NCBI GenBank assembly: GCA_937901435.1
Contig: CALGTJ010000464.1
Location: 1-8,469, forward strand
Direction of reading: 5' to 3'
Origin: an uncultured Rhodobacter sp.
Lineage (GTDB): Bacteria > Pseudomonadota > Alphaproteobacteria > Rhodobacterales > Rhodobacteraceae
DNA: 8,469 nucleotides
Shown: piece after piece, positions 7,181 to 8,469 of the stretch
How the letters are laid out: every line of letters starts with the position of its first letter
Position numbering within the stretch: the stretch's first letter is position 1
The notes under the pieces: generated by a model
What the model saw: the letters and a program-made list of their open reading frames with translations, nothing else
Databases searched by the model: none
Told to the model about the DNA's origin: nothing
Position numbers and translations under genes: made by a program

Positions 7181-7945
7181 ATGACACGCATCGGATTTAT
7201 TGGCACCGGCCATATAGCAGCCCCCATGGCGCGTTGCCTTGCGCGCGCAGGGCACACTGTGACCGTGTCAGAGCGGAACCGCGACACTGCGACCACTTTG
7301 GTTAAAACAGGGTTGGGGATCGAAGCTCTCTCCAACCAAGAGGTGCTGGAATCCTCTGACATCGTATTTCTCTGCCTGCGTCCCCCGGTCTGGCAGGATA
7401 TCGTAAAGGATTTGATTTGGCGCGCCGATCATTGCGTCGTTTCGGTCATGGCTGGTGTTTCGTTGGGCGATCTGTCCCGTGTCTGTGCGCCAGCCAGCAA
7501 TTTTTCCATAACAATTCCTTACGGATTTATCGAAAATGGCGGCTGCCCCTTGCCCGTGGCCGGGGATCCATCGGTGCTGGCGGCACTCTTTGGGGCGGAT
7601 AACCCGATCCTTCCACAAAACGACGAGGCCGCTCTGGTCGATTATTTTGCGGCCTCGGCTTTGGCTTCTGGCGTGCTGCATATGCTTGAGGAAAGCAGTG
7701 CCTGGCTTGCCCAAAGGACCGGCGACGCGGATGCCGCAGAAATCTATGTGGCCAATCTGATTTCCGGCGTGCTGCGCGAGTTGCCCAAGGATCGCGCTGG
7801 CGGACTAGAGGCAGAACGCCGTGCGCTCGCCACACCCGGAACACTGAACCTGCAAATGTTCGAAGGTTTGCGCAGAGACGGGGCCTTTGATCGACTGCCT
7901 GCGCTGCTCGACCGCATCGGACAAACTATGAGGACAAGACCGTGA
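7181..7945 (+). CDS. NAD(P)-binding oxidoreductase of pyrroline-5-carboxylate reductase fold
   Basis: The 254-aa product starts with a clear Rossmann fold, RIGFIGTGHIAAPMARCLARAG, whose dinucleotide motif uses Gly8, Gly10 and Ala13. Glu31 lies near the end of the second strand (VTVSERN), which may favour NAD. SVMAGVSLGDL (88-98) resembles the segment VSxxAGxxxxxL of ProC-type enzymes, and ATPGTLNLQMFEGLRRDGAF (217-236) sits where ProC has its SPGGTT...GLxxLE element. Two ProC hallmarks are degenerate: the MPNTP-like stretch is replaced by TIPYGFIENGG (111-121) and the SGSGPA-type loop is AASALASGV (157-165). It is therefore unlikely to make proline; a reductase or dehydrogenase for another imino or keto substrate is possible but unproven. 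A good ribosome site AGGAA (7172-7176) overlaps the stop of the previous gene, 7 bp upstream, so it belongs to the same operon. A 6-phosphogluconate/3-hydroxyisobutyrate dehydrogenase relative is the main alternative. Confidence 0.75.
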   Translation: MTRIGFIGTGHIAAPMARCLARAGHTVTVSERNRDTATTLVKTGLGIEALSNQEVLESSDIVFLCLRPPVWQDIVKDLIWRADHCVVSVMAGVSLGDLSRVCAPASNFSITIPYGFIENGGCPLPVAGDPSVLAALFGADNPILPQNDEAALVDYFAASALASGVLHMLEESSAWLAQRTGDADAAEIYVANLISGVLRELPKDRAGGLEAERRALATPGTLNLQMFEGLRRDGAFDRLPALLDRIGQTMRTRP

Positions 7946-8469
7946 ACCTGTCCGACCTCGCCGCAAAAGCAAACGCAGAAGTTGGCGAAGCCTTGTCTCA
8001 GGCCCTCCCCGATCAGGCAGAGGCAATGGCCAGGCCCATATTAAACGCTCGCAAAATCGCCCTGCATGGGCTTGGCCGCGAGGGGCTGATGATAAAGGCA
8101 CTCGCCATGCGCCTGTTTCATATGGGGCTGGATGTGCATGTGGTCGGTGAGATGACGGTGCCCCAAATCGCAGACGGCGATCTGTTGATTGTCAGCGCCG
8201 GACCCGGGCATTTTCAGACCGTGCTTGCCTTGGTCAATCAGGCGAAAACAGCCGGGGCGCAGATCATGTGCATCACAGCAAATCCTTTGGGCGTAGTGCC
8301 GATGGCGGCGGATCATGTGATCCATCTTGCAGCGCAGACGATGGCAAATGACCAGAAGGACACCGGATCAATCCTGCCAATGGGATCGCTGTTTGAGGCG
8401 GTTATGTTTATGTTTTTCGAGGTGCTCGTGCTGCATTTGCGCGACATTCGCGGTGTTACCCCCCAAGAA
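7942..8469 (+). CDS. SIS-domain protein related to 6-phospho-3-hexuloisomerase (3' end outside window)
   Basis: The frame is open from the GTG at 7942 to the window edge (176 codons, no stop), close to the full length of hexuloisomerases of about 180-200 aa. It overlaps the previous stop by four bases (GTGA) and has AGGA at 7931-7934, so it is translationally coupled to the ProC-like gene. The SIS core is recognisable: HGLGREGLMIKALAMRLFHM (42-61), GLDVHVVGEMTVPQIADGDLL (62-82), GAQIMCITANP (105-115) and PMGSLFEAVMF (146-156) with Glu152, all aligning with hexuloisomerases such as that of Mycobacterium gastri. Two phosphate-site elements differ: GRSG of the family is GREG (45-48), and the SGSGxT loop is SAGPGHF (85-91). 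No hexulose-phosphate synthase gene is next to it, so a formaldehyde-fixation role is not supported. The fold assignment is strong; the reaction is unknown, and a sugar-phosphate isomerase or binding role with altered ligand are both possible. Confidence 0.8.
   Translation, partial: MNLSDLAAKANAEVGEALSQALPDQAEAMARPILNARKIALHGLGREGLMIKALAMRLFHMGLDVHVVGEMTVPQIADGDLLIVSAGPGHFQTVLALVNQAKTAGAQIMCITANPLGVVPMAADHVIHLAAQTMANDQKDTGSILPMGSLFEAVMFMFFEVLVLHLRDIRGVTPQE

Noticed and set aside
7942..8469. Formaldehyde-fixing ribulose monophosphate pathway suggested by the hexuloisomerase-like protein.
   Set aside because: No hexulose-6-phosphate synthase is present or fused, and the phosphate-binding loops are altered.

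Overview
The window looks like a piece of a high-GC alphaproteobacterial chromosome. Protein style and gene content fit Rhodobacteraceae (Roseobacter-like), but that placement is an inference from family resemblance and not proven by a marker gene. It holds seven genes with almost no intergenic space. There are no tRNAs, rRNAs, insertion sequences or CRISPR repeats, and no convincing terminator. The last gene runs off the right edge.

Layout: on the minus strand a 3-oxoadipyl-CoA-type thiolase (51-1253) is transcribed leftward. A 106-bp divergent control region (1254-1359) separates it from a rightward gene train: an AMP-forming acyl-CoA ligase (1360-2865), a fused enoyl-CoA hydratase/3-hydroxyacyl-CoA dehydrogenase (2896-4983), a PimC-like large acyl-CoA dehydrogenase (4987-6174), a PimD-like small acyl-CoA dehydrogenase (6178-7173), a divergent pyrroline-5-carboxylate-reductase-fold oxidoreductase (7181-7945), and a divergent SIS-domain protein related to 6-phospho-3-hexuloisomerase (7942 to the edge). 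Gaps within the train are 30, 3, 3 and 7 bp, then a 4-bp overlap, so it reads as one operon.

How the genes work together: the first five genes supply every step of one beta-oxidation round. The ligase makes the CoA ester, PimC/PimD introduce the 2,3 double bond, the fused protein hydrates it and oxidises the 3-hydroxyacyl-CoA, and the thiolase releases acetyl-CoA. The thiolase resembles PaaJ/PcaF, which cleave 3-oxoadipyl-CoA, and the dehydrogenase pair resembles pimeloyl-CoA dehydrogenase. The best guess for the substrate is therefore a medium-chain dicarboxylic acid (adipate/pimelate class) or a ring-cleavage product that becomes a dicarboxylyl-CoA.

The unexpected part is the last two genes. 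Both belong to well-known folds but lack the residues that define the textbook enzymes (the SGSGPA-type loop of ProC; the phosphate-binding serines of hexuloisomerase). They are translationally coupled to each other and sit 7 bp behind the beta-oxidation genes. They are the best candidates here for an undescribed function, perhaps an upstream or side step specific to this substrate.

The divergent control region carries an imperfect 29-bp inverted repeat whose arms coincide with promoter-like elements in both directions, a plausible single switch for the whole module.
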